From: Oscillospiraceae bacterium
Lineage (GTDB): Bacteria; Bacillota; Clostridia; Oscillospirales; Ruminococcaceae
Reading direction: 5' to 3'
NCBI GenBank assembly: GCA_024404875.1
Contig: JAKSPK010000009.1
Location: 1 to 61,932 of the forward strand
DNA length: 61,932 nt
In this document: positions 46,022 to 54,256 of the stretch, piece after piece
Position numbering within the stretch: position 1 is the first letter of the stretch
Layout of the letters: the number at the start of each line of letters is the position of its first letter
The notes under the pieces: model-generated
Seen by the model: only the letters and a program-made list of their open reading frames with translations
What the model was told of the DNA's origin: nothing
Database searches by the model: none
Position numbers and translations under genes: made by a program

Positions 46022-46879
46022 ATGCAGGATGTTGTCAAAACCAGCGTCAAACGCCAGAGAAGCAGCAAGCGGAAACGGCGCAGAAATCGTCGTCATACCG
46101 CGTACATCCTGCTTGTCATTCTGCTTGTTCTGTCGATTGGCGGTGCGCTTTCGATGACCCTGTTTTTCAATGTCAGGGATATCGTCGTCATCAACGAAAC
46201 AGATACGCCGGATGACAAGATTATTGAGCTGAGCGGGATTCGGTTGCAGGACAACCTCGTGCGGTTAGATACGGCAGTCGCCGCAGAGACCGTCCGGGCG
46301 AATATTGTCTATGCGGAAAAGGTAACTGTGCGGAAAGTATTCCCGTCAACGGCAGAGATCACGGTGCAGAAAGCCGTTCCGACCGCGAATATCTCGCAGA
46401 GCTACGGCTATCTTCTCGTCAGTGAATCGAACCGCGTATTGGAGGAGCTGAAAGGCGATCCGTACGAAGGGCTTCTTATTATTTATGGCTACAATCCTGC
46501 AGAGGGCTCGATCGGTATGGTGCTGCGCTCCGAAGATGAAAAGCGCGACACAATCCTGAAGACGCTGACACAGGCAGTCGCCCGCAGCGGCAATAAAATG
46601 ATCTGGGCGATCGACATGGCGGAGCAGAGTGATATTCTTGTATATTTCGGGGATAATATCGTATTTGATATGCGCTCCAGCAGCGATGCGGATTATAAGC
46701 TGCGGCTTGCCGCAAAGACGATCGAACAGCTTAATCCGGAGAAAAAATATCGCCTGACAATGATCGGAAACAATCAGATCTCTGTCATTGCCGACGAGTC
46801 ACTTACGATGCCGGGCGAGCGTCAATCGAAAGATGATCCGAACGCTGAAAAGCGTAAAATTATATCAGAATTGCCATAA
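46022..46879 (+). CDS. ftsQ: Cell division protein FtsQ/DivIB
   Basis: The 285-residue protein has an arginine- and lysine-rich cytoplasmic tail (1-24), one membrane helix (about 27-48) and an external POTRA domain (DIVVINETDTPDDKIIELSGIR...) followed by the beta domain. It bridges FtsL-type partners at the septum. Identification rests on layout, the POTRA-like start and position between murA and ftsZ. The ATG at 46022 has GGGAG nine bases upstream; the frame is open further back through the DnaA-box-like block. Confidence 0.88.
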   Translation: MQDVVKTSVKRQRSSKRKRRRNRRHTAYILLVILLVLSIGGALSMTLFFNVRDIVVINETDTPDDKIIELSGIRLQDNLVRLDTAVAAETVRANIVYAEKVTVRKVFPSTAEITVQKAVPTANISQSYGYLLVSESNRVLEELKGDPYEGLLIIYGYNPAEGSIGMVLRSEDEKRDTILKTLTQAVARSGNKMIWAIDMAEQSDILVYFGDNIVFDMRSSSDADYKLRLAAKTIEQLNPEKKYRLTMIGNNQISVIADESLTMPGERQSKDDPNAEKRKIISELP

Positions 46880-46895
46880 TTTTCAATATACACAG

Positions 46896-46928
46896 TTTCG
46901 GATTCGTGATTTGATACAAAATCCGAAA
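46896..46928 (+). promoter_or_regulatory. Inverted repeat next to the ftsZ promoter
   Basis: TTTCGGAT and ATCCGAAA are exact 8-base complements 17 bases apart, ending seven bases before the -35 element. It could be an operator or a weak ftsQ transcript end. Confidence 0.45.
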
Positions 46929-46934
46929 ATGCTC

Positions 46935-46963
46935 TTGCATTCTGCCGAAAGTTATGATACAAT
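46935..46963 (+). promoter_or_regulatory. SigA promoter of ftsZ
   Basis: TTGCAT, 17 bases, TACAAT in the 151-base gap between ftsQ and ftsZ, giving a leader of about 60 bases. Confidence 0.72.
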
Positions 46964-47030
46964 GTATTATATGTTTGCAGACGGCTCTGCTGTCCGGAAC
47001 CCACGGGCTGTCGAAATGGAGGAACTTTGG

Positions 47031-48194
47031 ATGACTGATTTTGTATACGAAGATTCACTGGATCCGCAGGTAAATATCAAAGTCGTCGGTGTTGGCGGCG
47101 GCGGCGGAAATGCACTGGACTGCATGGTTCAGGCGGATGTGAAAAACATTGAATATATCGCTGTGAATACCGATGCGAAGGCACTGCTGAATTCCAAGGC
47201 GATCACGAAAATCCAGATCGGCGCGAAGCTGACAAAGGGACGCGGCGCAGGAAACAGACCTGAGGTCGGCAGACAGTCTGCTGAGGAGAACCGCGACGAG
47301 ATCAGCAATGCACTCAAGGGTGCTGACATGATCTTCATTACGGCAGGTATGGGCGGCGGTACCGGTACCGGTGCGGCTCCGGTCGTTGCGCAGATCGCAC
47401 AGGAGCTTGGCATCCTGACGGTTGCTGTCGTTACGAAGCCGTTTGCTTTCGAGCGTGAGCAGAAAATGGCTCAGGCGGAGCGCGGTATTGAGACACTCAA
47501 GAAATATGTGGATTCGCTCGTTATTATTCCGAATGAGCGTCTGCTCGTTGGCGTGGACAAGCCGCTGACAATGCGTCAGAGCTTTGCACTTGCAGATGAT
47601 GTGCTGAAGACTGGTGTCAAGTCGATTTCTGACCTCATCGTCGAGGACGGCTATATCAATCTGGACTTTGCTGATGTTTCCACGATCATGAAGAATGCCG
47701 GCCTTGCACACATGGCGATCGGCCACGGTGCTGGTAAGAACAAGGCAGATGAGGCGGCAAGTGCTGTTATTTCCAGCCCGCTGCTTGAGACTTCTATCAA
47801 CGGTGCAAAGCGCCTGCTCATCAATATCGCGATGAGCGAGGATGTGCTCTCCGCAGAGGTCGATTCTGCAACACAGAAGATCACCGAAAATGCGGCACCT
47901 GGTGTCGAAGTCATTCTCGGTACTGCGTTCAAGGAAGATATGAGCGACGAGATGGTCATTACCGTGATTGCAGCGGGTTATGAGGACAAGGCTCCGGCAA
48001 TCGACGATGTACCGCTTCCTGTTGAAGCACCGGCTGCAAAAGCTCAGCCGATCGAAGTCAAGAATCCGCTCGCCGACAGCTTTGTTCCGGTCGAGCCTAG
48101 AAAGGCTGCACAGAAGCGTCCGTCTTCCGCGATCCCGCGGCTCGATGATGACGATGAGCTCTCCGATATTTTCAAGATTCTCGATAAAAAATAA
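47031..48194 (+). CDS. ftsZ: Cell division GTPase FtsZ
   Basis: FtsZ forms the cytokinetic ring. The 387-residue tubulin homologue has VVGVGGGGGNALDCM, the signature GMGGGTGTGAAPVVA, NERLL and the T7 region NLDFADVSTIMKNAG. A variable linker leads to the conserved tip IPRLDDDDELSDIFKILDKK, though the usual hydrophobic PxFL is less clear. The start at 47031 is set by GGAGG eight bases upstream. No ftsA precedes it, so another anchor such as SepF is expected elsewhere. Confidence 0.98.
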   Translation: MTDFVYEDSLDPQVNIKVVGVGGGGGNALDCMVQADVKNIEYIAVNTDAKALLNSKAITKIQIGAKLTKGRGAGNRPEVGRQSAEENRDEISNALKGADMIFITAGMGGGTGTGAAPVVAQIAQELGILTVAVVTKPFAFEREQKMAQAERGIETLKKYVDSLVIIPNERLLVGVDKPLTMRQSFALADDVLKTGVKSISDLIVEDGYINLDFADVSTIMKNAGLAHMAIGHGAGKNKADEAASAVISSPLLETSINGAKRLLINIAMSEDVLSAEVDSATQKITENAAPGVEVILGTAFKEDMSDEMVITVIAAGYEDKAPAIDDVPLPVEAPAAKAQPIEVKNPLADSFVPVEPRKAAQKRPSSAIPRLDDDDELSDIFKILDKK

Positions 48195-48201
48195 TGAAGT
48201 T

Positions 48202-48236
48202 GCGGCAGACTGCGGACAGTCTGCCGCTTTCTTATT
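48202..48236 (+). terminator. Terminator after ftsZ
   Basis: An 11-bp perfect stem (GCGGCAGACTG/CAGTCTGCCGC) with loop CGGA is followed by TTTCTTATT. It ends the dcw cluster. Confidence 0.88.
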
Positions 48237-48363
48237 CTGATATCTGGAAAACAAAGGTAAATTTGTCATTTTTGATTGCGTTTTCGTCGATTGTTCCGAG
48301 AATTGATTTCTATATATAGTAAATATGCACAAATAATTGCCTGATATTTCTACAGTCTGCGCC

Positions 48364-48392
48364 TTGAAAAAAAGCGGGAAATATGATATCAT
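48364..48392 (+). promoter_or_regulatory. Promoter of the DivIVA-like gene
   Basis: TTGAAA, 17 bases, TATCAT. The remaining gap from 48237 to here is AT-rich with no other recognised signal, and the leader to the start codon is about 120 bases. Confidence 0.7.
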
Positions 48393-48518
48393 ATATTATG
48401 TACTTGTGAGAAAAGTGCATCGTATGACAGGCGAGGTGCTGCATCCGCGAACAGCGTCTTGGCCACGGTGCTACCGATTGTGCTACTATCATTTTTTGCG
48501 GAGGATTGGAGCGTTACT

Positions 48519-49991
48519 ATGGAACAGCAAAATATTTTGCGCACTACGAAAATTGGCGGCGGATTTGTCAAGGAAGATGTCTTAGCTTATGTCGATGAAC
48601 TGAATTCACAAATCTATGCACTGCAGGAAGAACGCGATGAACTGAAAAAGAAAGCGGCTTCCGGCGGCGGTATTAGTGACGCAATGAAGGCAGAATATGA
48701 GTCTGAGCTGACACGCCTTCGCGGTGAACTCGGCACGACAAAGAATCAGCTCCGCGCCGCACAGGAGGAACTGAAAAACAGACCGGTTATCGATGGCGCC
48801 GGCGGCGGCATCTCCGAGGATGTCCTCAATGCTGCAAAGCAGGAAGCAACTGATGCGAAGGCGGATCTTGCATCCGTTCAGGCTGAGCTGCAGCTTGCAC
48901 AGGAAGAGCAAACCGATTTGAACAATAAGATCACGGAACTCGAAAGCCGTTTGACAACACTGAATGAGGATAATGAAACGCTTCGTCAGGATCTTGCGGA
49001 GGCCGCTGCACAGGCATTGAACGGTGCCGGCAATGAAGAAGCGGCAGCACAGCTTGCAGAGCTTCAGGGTAAGCTTGCTGAAGCAACACAGCAGATCACA
49101 ATCCTCCAGGATAAGGCAGAAAAGTCTGATGCTGAGATCGCCGGACTGAATTCCGAGTTGGAAGCGAAGAATGCTATGATTCAGGAGCAGGCTGGTCTTT
49201 CGAACGAGGCTGATCTGCAGAAGCTTGCAGAGTATGAGGCAACGATTTCTGAGCAGAGCGCCAGCCTTGCCGAGAAGGATCGCGAGATCGAAAAGCTCCG
49301 AACCGAGAATGCGGATCTCAAGGAGAATAGTGCCGACAGCGGCTTTGATATGAGCGCACTCTTTATGGAAGCTCAGATGACCGCGAAGAAGGTCGCTTCT
49401 GAAGCGAACAAGAAGGCTGCAACGATCACCAAAGATGCTGAGGAAAAGGCAAATAAGACCATTTCCGATGCCAATGCGCAGGCTGAGAAGACCATCAGCG
49501 ATGCAAATGCACAGGCTGAGCAGACAATCGCCAATGCAAATAAGCAGGCTGATGAGACAATCAGCAGCGCGAATGCCGAGGCCGAAAAGAAGCTGAATGA
49601 TGCGGATGCACAGGCAATCAAGATCGTAGCAGATGCTGAGCAGAATGTTCGCACCTCGATCGACGAAGCAGAAAAGCGCAATAAGACAACAACCGAAACT
49701 GCAAGAACAGTACGTGCATTGCTCCGCAGCGAGATCGACAGCGTTTCCAAGAAGTTCAACGAGATCTCTCTTGTGCTTGAAAACCTGACTGGTCAGGCCG
49801 GCAGCCGACTCAGCGAGGCAAAGAATGTGATTTCCGAAGCTCGCAATACAGTCGGTGACGATGACAGTGTTCCGACTTTCGAGAGCTTTGATGAGGTCGC
49901 ATCCAAATCTTTTGAAAAGGTCGGCAAGAGCGAATTCAATTTCGATGATCTTGCAGAGAGCGCTGGCGAAAGCGATAACGGCTGGAAATAA
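48519..49991 (+). CDS. DivIVA-domain coiled-coil protein with 11-residue repeats
   Basis: The 490-residue protein opens with a DivIVA-type segment (TTKIGGGFVKEDVLAYVDELNSQI), expected to bind curved membrane near septa or poles, and then is almost entirely coiled coil. From about 305 to 390 it shows hendecad repeats of the pattern AEKTISDANAQ, AEQTIANANKQ, ADETISSANAE, AEKKLNDADAQ. Such repeats favour right-handed coiled coils and resemble stalk or scaffold proteins. Position after ftsZ supports a division or polarity scaffold. GGAG precedes the ATG at 48519; the stop overlaps the next ATG. Confidence 0.8.
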   Translation: MEQQNILRTTKIGGGFVKEDVLAYVDELNSQIYALQEERDELKKKAASGGGISDAMKAEYESELTRLRGELGTTKNQLRAAQEELKNRPVIDGAGGGISEDVLNAAKQEATDAKADLASVQAELQLAQEEQTDLNNKITELESRLTTLNEDNETLRQDLAEAAAQALNGAGNEEAAAQLAELQGKLAEATQQITILQDKAEKSDAEIAGLNSELEAKNAMIQEQAGLSNEADLQKLAEYEATISEQSASLAEKDREIEKLRTENADLKENSADSGFDMSALFMEAQMTAKKVASEANKKAATITKDAEEKANKTISDANAQAEKTISDANAQAEQTIANANKQADETISSANAEAEKKLNDADAQAIKIVADAEQNVRTSIDEAEKRNKTTTETARTVRALLRSEIDSVSKKFNEISLVLENLTGQAGSRLSEAKNVISEARNTVGDDDSVPTFESFDEVASKSFEKVGKSEFNFDDLAESAGESDNGWK

Positions 49992-50557
49992 TGGAATATC
50001 AGTGTAATGTGACCGATCTTCCGACGCTTGTGCGGGAGCAGCAGCTCCTGCACGCCGGAGACCGGGTGATTCTTTCGGGAACTGTTTATACTTCCCGTGA
50101 TGCGGCGCATAAGCGACTGACTGCGGCAATGAAAGAACATGGCGCAGATGGTTTGCTGTTTTCGATTCAGGATGCCGTGATTTACTATGCGGGGCCGACG
50201 GCTGCACCGCCGGGACGCCCAATCGGTGCTTGCGGCCCAACAACATCCGGACGAATGGATCCCTATGCGCCGATGCTTCTCGATGCCGGACTGATCGCGA
50301 TGATCGGAAAGGGCGAGCGTTCTCAGGCTGTCTGTGATGCGATCGAACGCAATCATGCGGTATATTTCTGTGCGGTCGGCGGTGCAGGTGCGCTTGCGGC
50401 TGCACATATCACATCATGCGAGGTCATTGCTTATGATGATCTCGGATGCGAATCTGTCAAGCGGCTTGAGATTTCGGACTTTCCGCTGTTGGTTGCGATA
50501 GATAGTCACGGCGGTAATTTGTTTCGCGACGGCAGAAGTCGTTTCGAGGAAGATTGA
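49991..50557 (+). CDS. Fumarase class I beta-subunit-type hydro-lyase, orphan
   Basis: The 188-residue protein matches the C-terminal (beta) domain of iron-sulfur fumarase/tartrate dehydratase: GDRVILSGTVYTSRDAAHKRL, IYYAGPTAAPPGRPIGACGPTTSGRMDPY, LIAMIGKG and YFCAVGGAGALAAAHI. Normally it pairs with an alpha subunit carrying the cluster; none is in this window. The ATG shares a base with the upstream stop (TAATG) and the ribosome site is weak, so it depends on translation of the DivIVA-like protein. The combination is odd; the alpha partner may be unlinked. Confidence 0.88.
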   Translation: MEYQCNVTDLPTLVREQQLLHAGDRVILSGTVYTSRDAAHKRLTAAMKEHGADGLLFSIQDAVIYYAGPTAAPPGRPIGACGPTTSGRMDPYAPMLLDAGLIAMIGKGERSQAVCDAIERNHAVYFCAVGGAGALAAAHITSCEVIAYDDLGCESVKRLEISDFPLLVAIDSHGGNLFRDGRSRFEED

Positions 50558-50602
50558 CATTGGACTAATTAACGAAAATTCGTGTTGAAAGCTGTGCAAA
50601 AC

Positions 50603-50632
50603 GCTGTTTTTTTTCGGATATGATAAAACAGC
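50603..50632 (+). repeat. Inverted repeat abutting the sigma factor promoter
   Basis: GCTGTTTT and AAAACAGC are exact complements 14 bases apart, the right arm touching the -35 element. It may be an operator, or with its T-run serve as the fumarase-gene terminator. Confidence 0.45.
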
Positions 50633-50661
50633 TTGACAAAATTGAAGCTTTCGGTTATCAT
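50633..50661 (+). promoter_or_regulatory. SigA promoter of the SigH-like gene
   Basis: TTGACA, 17 bases, TATCAT. A leader of about 95 bases follows. Confidence 0.8.
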
Positions 50662-50762
50662 GATATAGGTCATAATTCTGCACGGGCGGTTCTGCGTCTG
50701 GGGCGGAATAGACAGGTACGCAATGGATGGCATCGCGCTTTCTGCGGTTAGGAGGCTTCGGC

Positions 50763-51404
50763 ATGGACGTGTTCTCTGTTGATTCGCTCTCCGCTGTTCC
50801 GGATGAAGCGCTGGTCTCGCTGTGCGGTTCAGTGCCGTCAGCTATCGAGCAGCTCTTTCAGCGTTATCATAAACTCATTTCGGATATGGCACGCAGTTTT
50901 GCGGGTAATCCGACAGATTGTGAGGATTATGTGCAGGAGGGTTTTCTCGGACTGCTGGCTGCGGCTTCGTCGTATCAGCCAGAAGGTGTTGCTTCGTTTC
51001 GCACCTATGCGTCTGTCTGCATCCGAAACCGGATGCGCAGTGCATTCAAAAAACAGCATCCTGATCCCGCAGGGGAACAGATGACGTCTGCCGTATCACT
51101 CGATGATCCGGAACAGTCCTTAGGAGATCTGCTTGCTGACGGTGAGGATTCACCTGAACAGGCCTATCTCGAAAAGGAACGGATCGCAGAGCTGTATGAA
51201 CGGATTGCATCAGTGCTCAGCAGGCAGGAGCTGGAGATCTTTCATTTGTCGGTGAGCGGCCTTAGCTATGAGGAAATTGCGAAACGGCTGAAGATCTCCA
51301 TCAAGAGCGTCGATAACGCGATTCAGCGTGCCAGACGCAAGCTGCGGTCTGTCCGTAATCTTATGGCGGATCCAAAAGCTGACAGCTGTGCAGAACCGCA
51401 GTGA
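50763..51404 (+). CDS. sigH: SigH-like RNA polymerase sigma factor
   Basis: The 213-residue protein has sigma regions 2 (about 25-95, EDYVQEGFLGLLAAASSYQ then FRTYASVCIRNRM) and 4 (about 150-205, LSRQELEIFHLSVSGLSYEEIAKRLKISIKSVDNAIQRARRKLR). It lacks region 3, and resembles Bacillus SigH in size and in the SLDDP linker. SigH drives early sporulation and stationary-phase genes; that role here is inferred. AGGAGG precedes the ATG. It is followed by a 213-base gap with no clear terminator. Confidence 0.82.
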   Translation: MDVFSVDSLSAVPDEALVSLCGSVPSAIEQLFQRYHKLISDMARSFAGNPTDCEDYVQEGFLGLLAAASSYQPEGVASFRTYASVCIRNRMRSAFKKQHPDPAGEQMTSAVSLDDPEQSLGDLLADGEDSPEQAYLEKERIAELYERIASVLSRQELEIFHLSVSGLSYEEIAKRLKISIKSVDNAIQRARRKLRSVRNLMADPKADSCAEPQ

Positions 51405-51617
51405 TGCAGCCCGATGACAGTCCGGCTGACTGTTCCCGATGAAGGCGGGCATTCCTTCCATTATCCATGACCCGGCAGCATTTCTTCCAGCGCGTGCAAT
51501 GTTATTTCACCTGCAACCCGATTACGCTTCAGGGCTGAGCCCGCAGGCGGTATAAGAGCAACTGTGATGGCGTGAATTCCGTCGAGGTCCAAATTTCAAG
51601 AATCGAGGAAAATTCTA

Positions 51618-51896
51618 ATGTACGAAGACAGAACCTTAATTTGCAATGAGTGCGGACAGGAGTTCGTATTCACCGCCGGCGAGCAGGAATTCTATGCTGA
51701 GAAAGGCTTCGCAAACGATCCGAAGAAGTGCAAGGCTTGCCGTGATGCACGGAAGATGGCTGGCAAGACCGAGCGTGAGATGTTCACTGCTACCTGCGCA
51801 AGCTGCGGTAAGGAAGCACGTGTTCCGTTCCGTCCGCGCGAGGATCGCCCGGTATACTGCAGCGAGTGCTTCGCTCAGATGAAGTCTCAGGATTAA
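51618..51896 (+). CDS. Zinc-ribbon protein with four CxxC pairs
   Basis: This 92-residue protein has CNEC (9-12), CKAC (38-41), CASC (60-63) and CSEC (79-82), giving two probable zinc ribbons. The first half matches the small zf-trcl type found in clostridia; the second resembles CxxC zinc-ribbon motifs seen with nucleic acid proteins. Its function is unknown; nucleic acid or ribosome binding is a guess. GAGGAAAA lies nine bases before the ATG. A terminator follows. Confidence 0.85.
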   Translation: MYEDRTLICNECGQEFVFTAGEQEFYAEKGFANDPKKCKACRDARKMAGKTEREMFTATCASCGKEARVPFRPREDRPVYCSECFAQMKSQD

Positions 51897-51911
51897 TTCC
51901 GAAAACAATCA

Positions 51912-51938
51912 GGGCGCGGCAAGTCTGCGCCCTTTTTT
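51912..51938 (+). terminator. Terminator after the zinc-ribbon gene
   Basis: GGGCGC and GCGCCC (51912-51917, 51927-51932) are followed by six T, just before the ribosome site of the DUF1858 gene. Confidence 0.85.
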
Positions 51939-51957
51939 AACGAAAGGATGATTTCTG

Positions 51958-52155
51958 ATGGAAATTACGAAGAACTCCTTGATCGGTGATATTCTGGATA
52001 CCGATCCGGAAACTGCACCGTATTTCCTTGAAATGGGAATGCACTGCCTCGGCTGTCCCGCATCGCGCGGCGAATCGCTTGAGGAAGCCTGCATGGTTCA
52101 CGGTGTCAGCGCCGATGAGCTGGTCGCGAAGCTGGCTGCTCATTTTGCAAAATAA
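51958..52155 (+). CDS. DUF1858 (hybrid-cluster-associated redox disulfide) protein
   Basis: The 65-residue protein is a single DUF1858 domain: SLIGDILDTDPETAPYFLEMGMHCLGCPAS, with the CxxC at 31-34. The family is linked to hybrid cluster protein and redox disulfide chemistry, but no such gene lies nearby. AAAGGATG precedes the ATG. The reading frame is complete and ordinary in length. Confidence 0.9.
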   Translation: MEITKNSLIGDILDTDPETAPYFLEMGMHCLGCPASRGESLEEACMVHGVSADELVAKLAAHFAK

Positions 52156-52165
52156 GTTGAATTAG

Positions 52166-52204
52166 ATTGCCGTCGGGAATGCTCGGCGGCAGTCTTATTT
52201 ATAC
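52166..52204 (+). terminator. Probable terminator after the DUF1858 gene
   Basis: ATTGCCGTCG pairs with CGGCGGCAGT (with G-T pairs) and is followed by CTTATTTAT. Confidence 0.6.
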
Positions 52205-52221
52205 AGATAAGGAGACAATAT

Positions 52222-53388
52222 ATGAACCGCAAAGAGCTCAATGAGATCCGCAATCATTTTAATCCGGAGGCGAAATATTTTGTAATGGAGCGCGTATTGA
52301 CCGCGTTTGTCGATACACAGCGCACTGTCCGCGGTGTCAATATTCGCACCGCCGGAAGCATTCCGTCACCGGAGAGCATGATTCTCTATGAGACCATGAA
52401 GAAGGTGCTGAATGTCAATATCGGCAAGCAAAGCTCGGAGCTGCCTTTCCGTGAGCATGCCTACAGCGATGACGGTGCACAGTCGCGTCTTGCTGAGCTT
52501 CTCCATTCGGAGCTGAAGGCGGAGGATGTTGCGCTTTCGTTCCTCGGCAAACTGGCAGAGCTGGTCGATTCCGACTCGCCCTATGCTGTGCTGATGGCAT
52601 ACTGCACCTACGATCCGCCGCGAAAAAACAAAATGGACGAGCTGGAGACCGATTTCACCGATCAGACATTCAAGTATCTTGTCTGCGCGATGTGCCCGAT
52701 TGCCAAAACCGAGGGTGTGCTCGTTTATAATCAGTTTGATGATGAGATTCTTCGGCAGGAGAATCCCAATGCCGTCATCAGCAAGGCGCCGCAGGACGGC
52801 TTTTTCTACCCGGTCTTTTCCGACCGTGCAACGGATGTGCATCATGTCCTGTATTATACCAAAACGCCGAATACTCCGAATGAAAAGCTGATCGATTCGT
52901 TCCTCGAATGTGATGTTGATACGACCGTTGAAGAAGATCAGGCGGATATGAAGACCGTGCTGGGCGAGCTGCTCGGTGATGATCTCACCTATGAGACTGT
53001 GACGGCGGTTAACGAAAAACTGACGCAGATCGCGGCAAAGAATAAGACCGATGATTCACCGACCGAAGTAACCGGCAGAATGCTCCACCGGATGCTGTCA
53101 GAGGTCGGCGTACCGGAGGAAAAGCTCGTAGATACGGAAAAAGTATTCGAGGAGCATGTTGAATCGACACTCAAGCCGGAGCGCCTGATTGTTCCGAAAA
53201 CAGTCATCAAAACGCCGGAGATTGTTGTCAATATCAAAAATGAAGCGAAGAACAAGGTGCGCCTTGACAAGATTGATGGTCGTCACTGCATGGTCATTGA
53301 GCTGGATGATGCGATGATCGAGGTCAATGGATATGATCTTAAAGTACCGGGTGTGATGGCGCCTGATGCCGTAACACCGTGGGAATAA
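52222..53388 (+). CDS. DUF4317 family protein
   Basis: This 388-residue protein opens MNRKELNEIRNHFNPEAKYFVMERV and continues with features of DUF4317, a family found mainly in clostridia. No signal peptide, membrane helix or catalytic motif is evident. AAGGAG lies eight bases before the ATG. It is 12 bases upstream of the DIP1984 gene, so the two are probably co-transcribed. The function is unknown. Confidence 0.85.
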   Translation: MNRKELNEIRNHFNPEAKYFVMERVLTAFVDTQRTVRGVNIRTAGSIPSPESMILYETMKKVLNVNIGKQSSELPFREHAYSDDGAQSRLAELLHSELKAEDVALSFLGKLAELVDSDSPYAVLMAYCTYDPPRKNKMDELETDFTDQTFKYLVCAMCPIAKTEGVLVYNQFDDEILRQENPNAVISKAPQDGFFYPVFSDRATDVHHVLYYTKTPNTPNEKLIDSFLECDVDTTVEEDQADMKTVLGELLGDDLTYETVTAVNEKLTQIAAKNKTDDSPTEVTGRMLHRMLSEVGVPEEKLVDTEKVFEEHVESTLKPERLIVPKTVIKTPEIVVNIKNEAKNKVRLDKIDGRHCMVIELDDAMIEVNGYDLKVPGVMAPDAVTPWE

Positions 53389-53400
53389 GGGGGAAATATA

Positions 53401-53859
53401 ATGAAGCTGGCTGCTGCACTGATGCGGCGTGCAGATCTGCAAAATAAGATCAATGAGCTGGAGATTCGTCTGTTGCACAATGCGCGAGTACAGGAGGGCG
53501 AAAAGCCTGCGGAGGCACCGGCAGAGCTGCTGGAGGCGCTGCATGAGACATTCAGGGAGCATGAAGCGCTCGTCACTGCGATCAATCTGACGAATGCACA
53601 GTCATCGGTGGACGGACAGACGATCACTGCGCGCATTGCGCACCGCGATACACTGATGTGGAAGCAGCGGGTGTTGCGCGGATTTCTCAATGAAGCAAGC
53701 ATACTGGCACCGCGGACTGCCAAAACGGAGATTCGCATTACCAGCGCTGTCGATGTCCGGAAGCTTCAGAAGCAGCTCGACGGAATTGCCAAAGAGCTGC
53801 GCGAATGCGAAGAGAAGCTTCAGGAGATTAACTGGACGACTGAGCTGATCGGGCTTTAA
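53401..53859 (+). CDS. DIP1984 family protein
   Basis: The 152-residue, largely helical protein matches the DIP1984 family (MKLAAALMRRADLQNKINELEIRLLHNARVQEGE). The family is sometimes annotated as septicolysin, but that activity is not established. GGGGGAAA precedes the ATG. It lies directly after the DUF4317 gene. Confidence 0.85.
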   Translation: MKLAAALMRRADLQNKINELEIRLLHNARVQEGEKPAEAPAELLEALHETFREHEALVTAINLTNAQSSVDGQTITARIAHRDTLMWKQRVLRGFLNEASILAPRTAKTEIRITSAVDVRKLQKQLDGIAKELRECEEKLQEINWTTELIGL

Positions 53860-53860
53860 T

Positions 53861-54067
53861 GCGCATATGGTTTGAGCATCAGGTGGATGTATCTCTGCGG
53901 CTGAGAATGAGCCCGCACGCGTGAAAACGCATTATGACTCGTGACAACTGATCTTCATAAAGCACAGCGGCATGGGTTATCCTGCATTGTTACTACCGCT
54001 GCATCAATGACTGCTCAGGGCGGGCTAGGGGAATTTGAAGATGCGCAAATGCCCGATTTGCCTTACT
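53861..54067 (+). ncRNA. Candidate structured RNA of unknown class
   Basis: The gap has no gene, but TGCGCAT (53861-53867) can pair with ATGCGCA (54041-54047), closing a roughly 190-base domain that ends in a strong terminator. Inside, GGCTGAGAATGAGCCCG and, about 45 bases later, CTGATCT, ATAA and AGCG occur in the order seen in TPP riboswitches; the other conserved helices do not fit. No clear promoter precedes it. It could be an orphan riboswitch relic or a small RNA. Confidence 0.35.
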
Positions 54068-54103
54068 GAAGGCTCTCTCTTTCTGAGAGAGCCTTCGTTG
54101 TTT
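54068..54103 (+). terminator. Strong terminator upstream of uppP
   Basis: GAAGGCTCTCTC and GAGAGAGCCTTC form a 12-bp perfect stem with loop TTTCT, followed by GTTGTTTTTAT. Confidence 0.92.
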
Positions 54104-54182
54104 TTATCGACAATATATTGCCGGAATCATAAATAATATTGAGAAATCGCAATTTCGTGCCAATTTCGCGCCTGTATCAGCC

Positions 54183-54211
54183 TTGACACCACCGTAAAAA
54201 TGTGGTATGAT
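54183..54211 (+). promoter_or_regulatory. SigA promoter of uppP
   Basis: TTGACA, 17 bases, TATGAT, 45 bases before the start codon. Confidence 0.88.
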
Positions 54212-54256
54212 ATAAAGGTATACCTATGCACAGAAATCAGAATTCGGAGGTTTATT

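Noticed and set aside
47055-48392. Long minus-strand frame opposite ftsZ
   Set aside because: It is an antisense shadow of a highly conserved gene and has no start signal.
48606-50405. Open frame of about 600 codons on the minus strand opposite the DivIVA-like and fumarase genes
   Set aside because: It lies entirely opposite well-supported genes, is cysteine- and leucine-rich in a way produced by their codon usage, and has no domain or ribosome site.
53401-53859. Cytolysin activity for the DIP1984 protein
   Set aside because: The septicolysin label is a database tradition; no signal peptide or toxin motif is present.
53861-54067. TPP riboswitch annotation
   Set aside because: Some conserved words fit, but the closing and P2/P3 helices do not, and the downstream gene is not related to thiamine.
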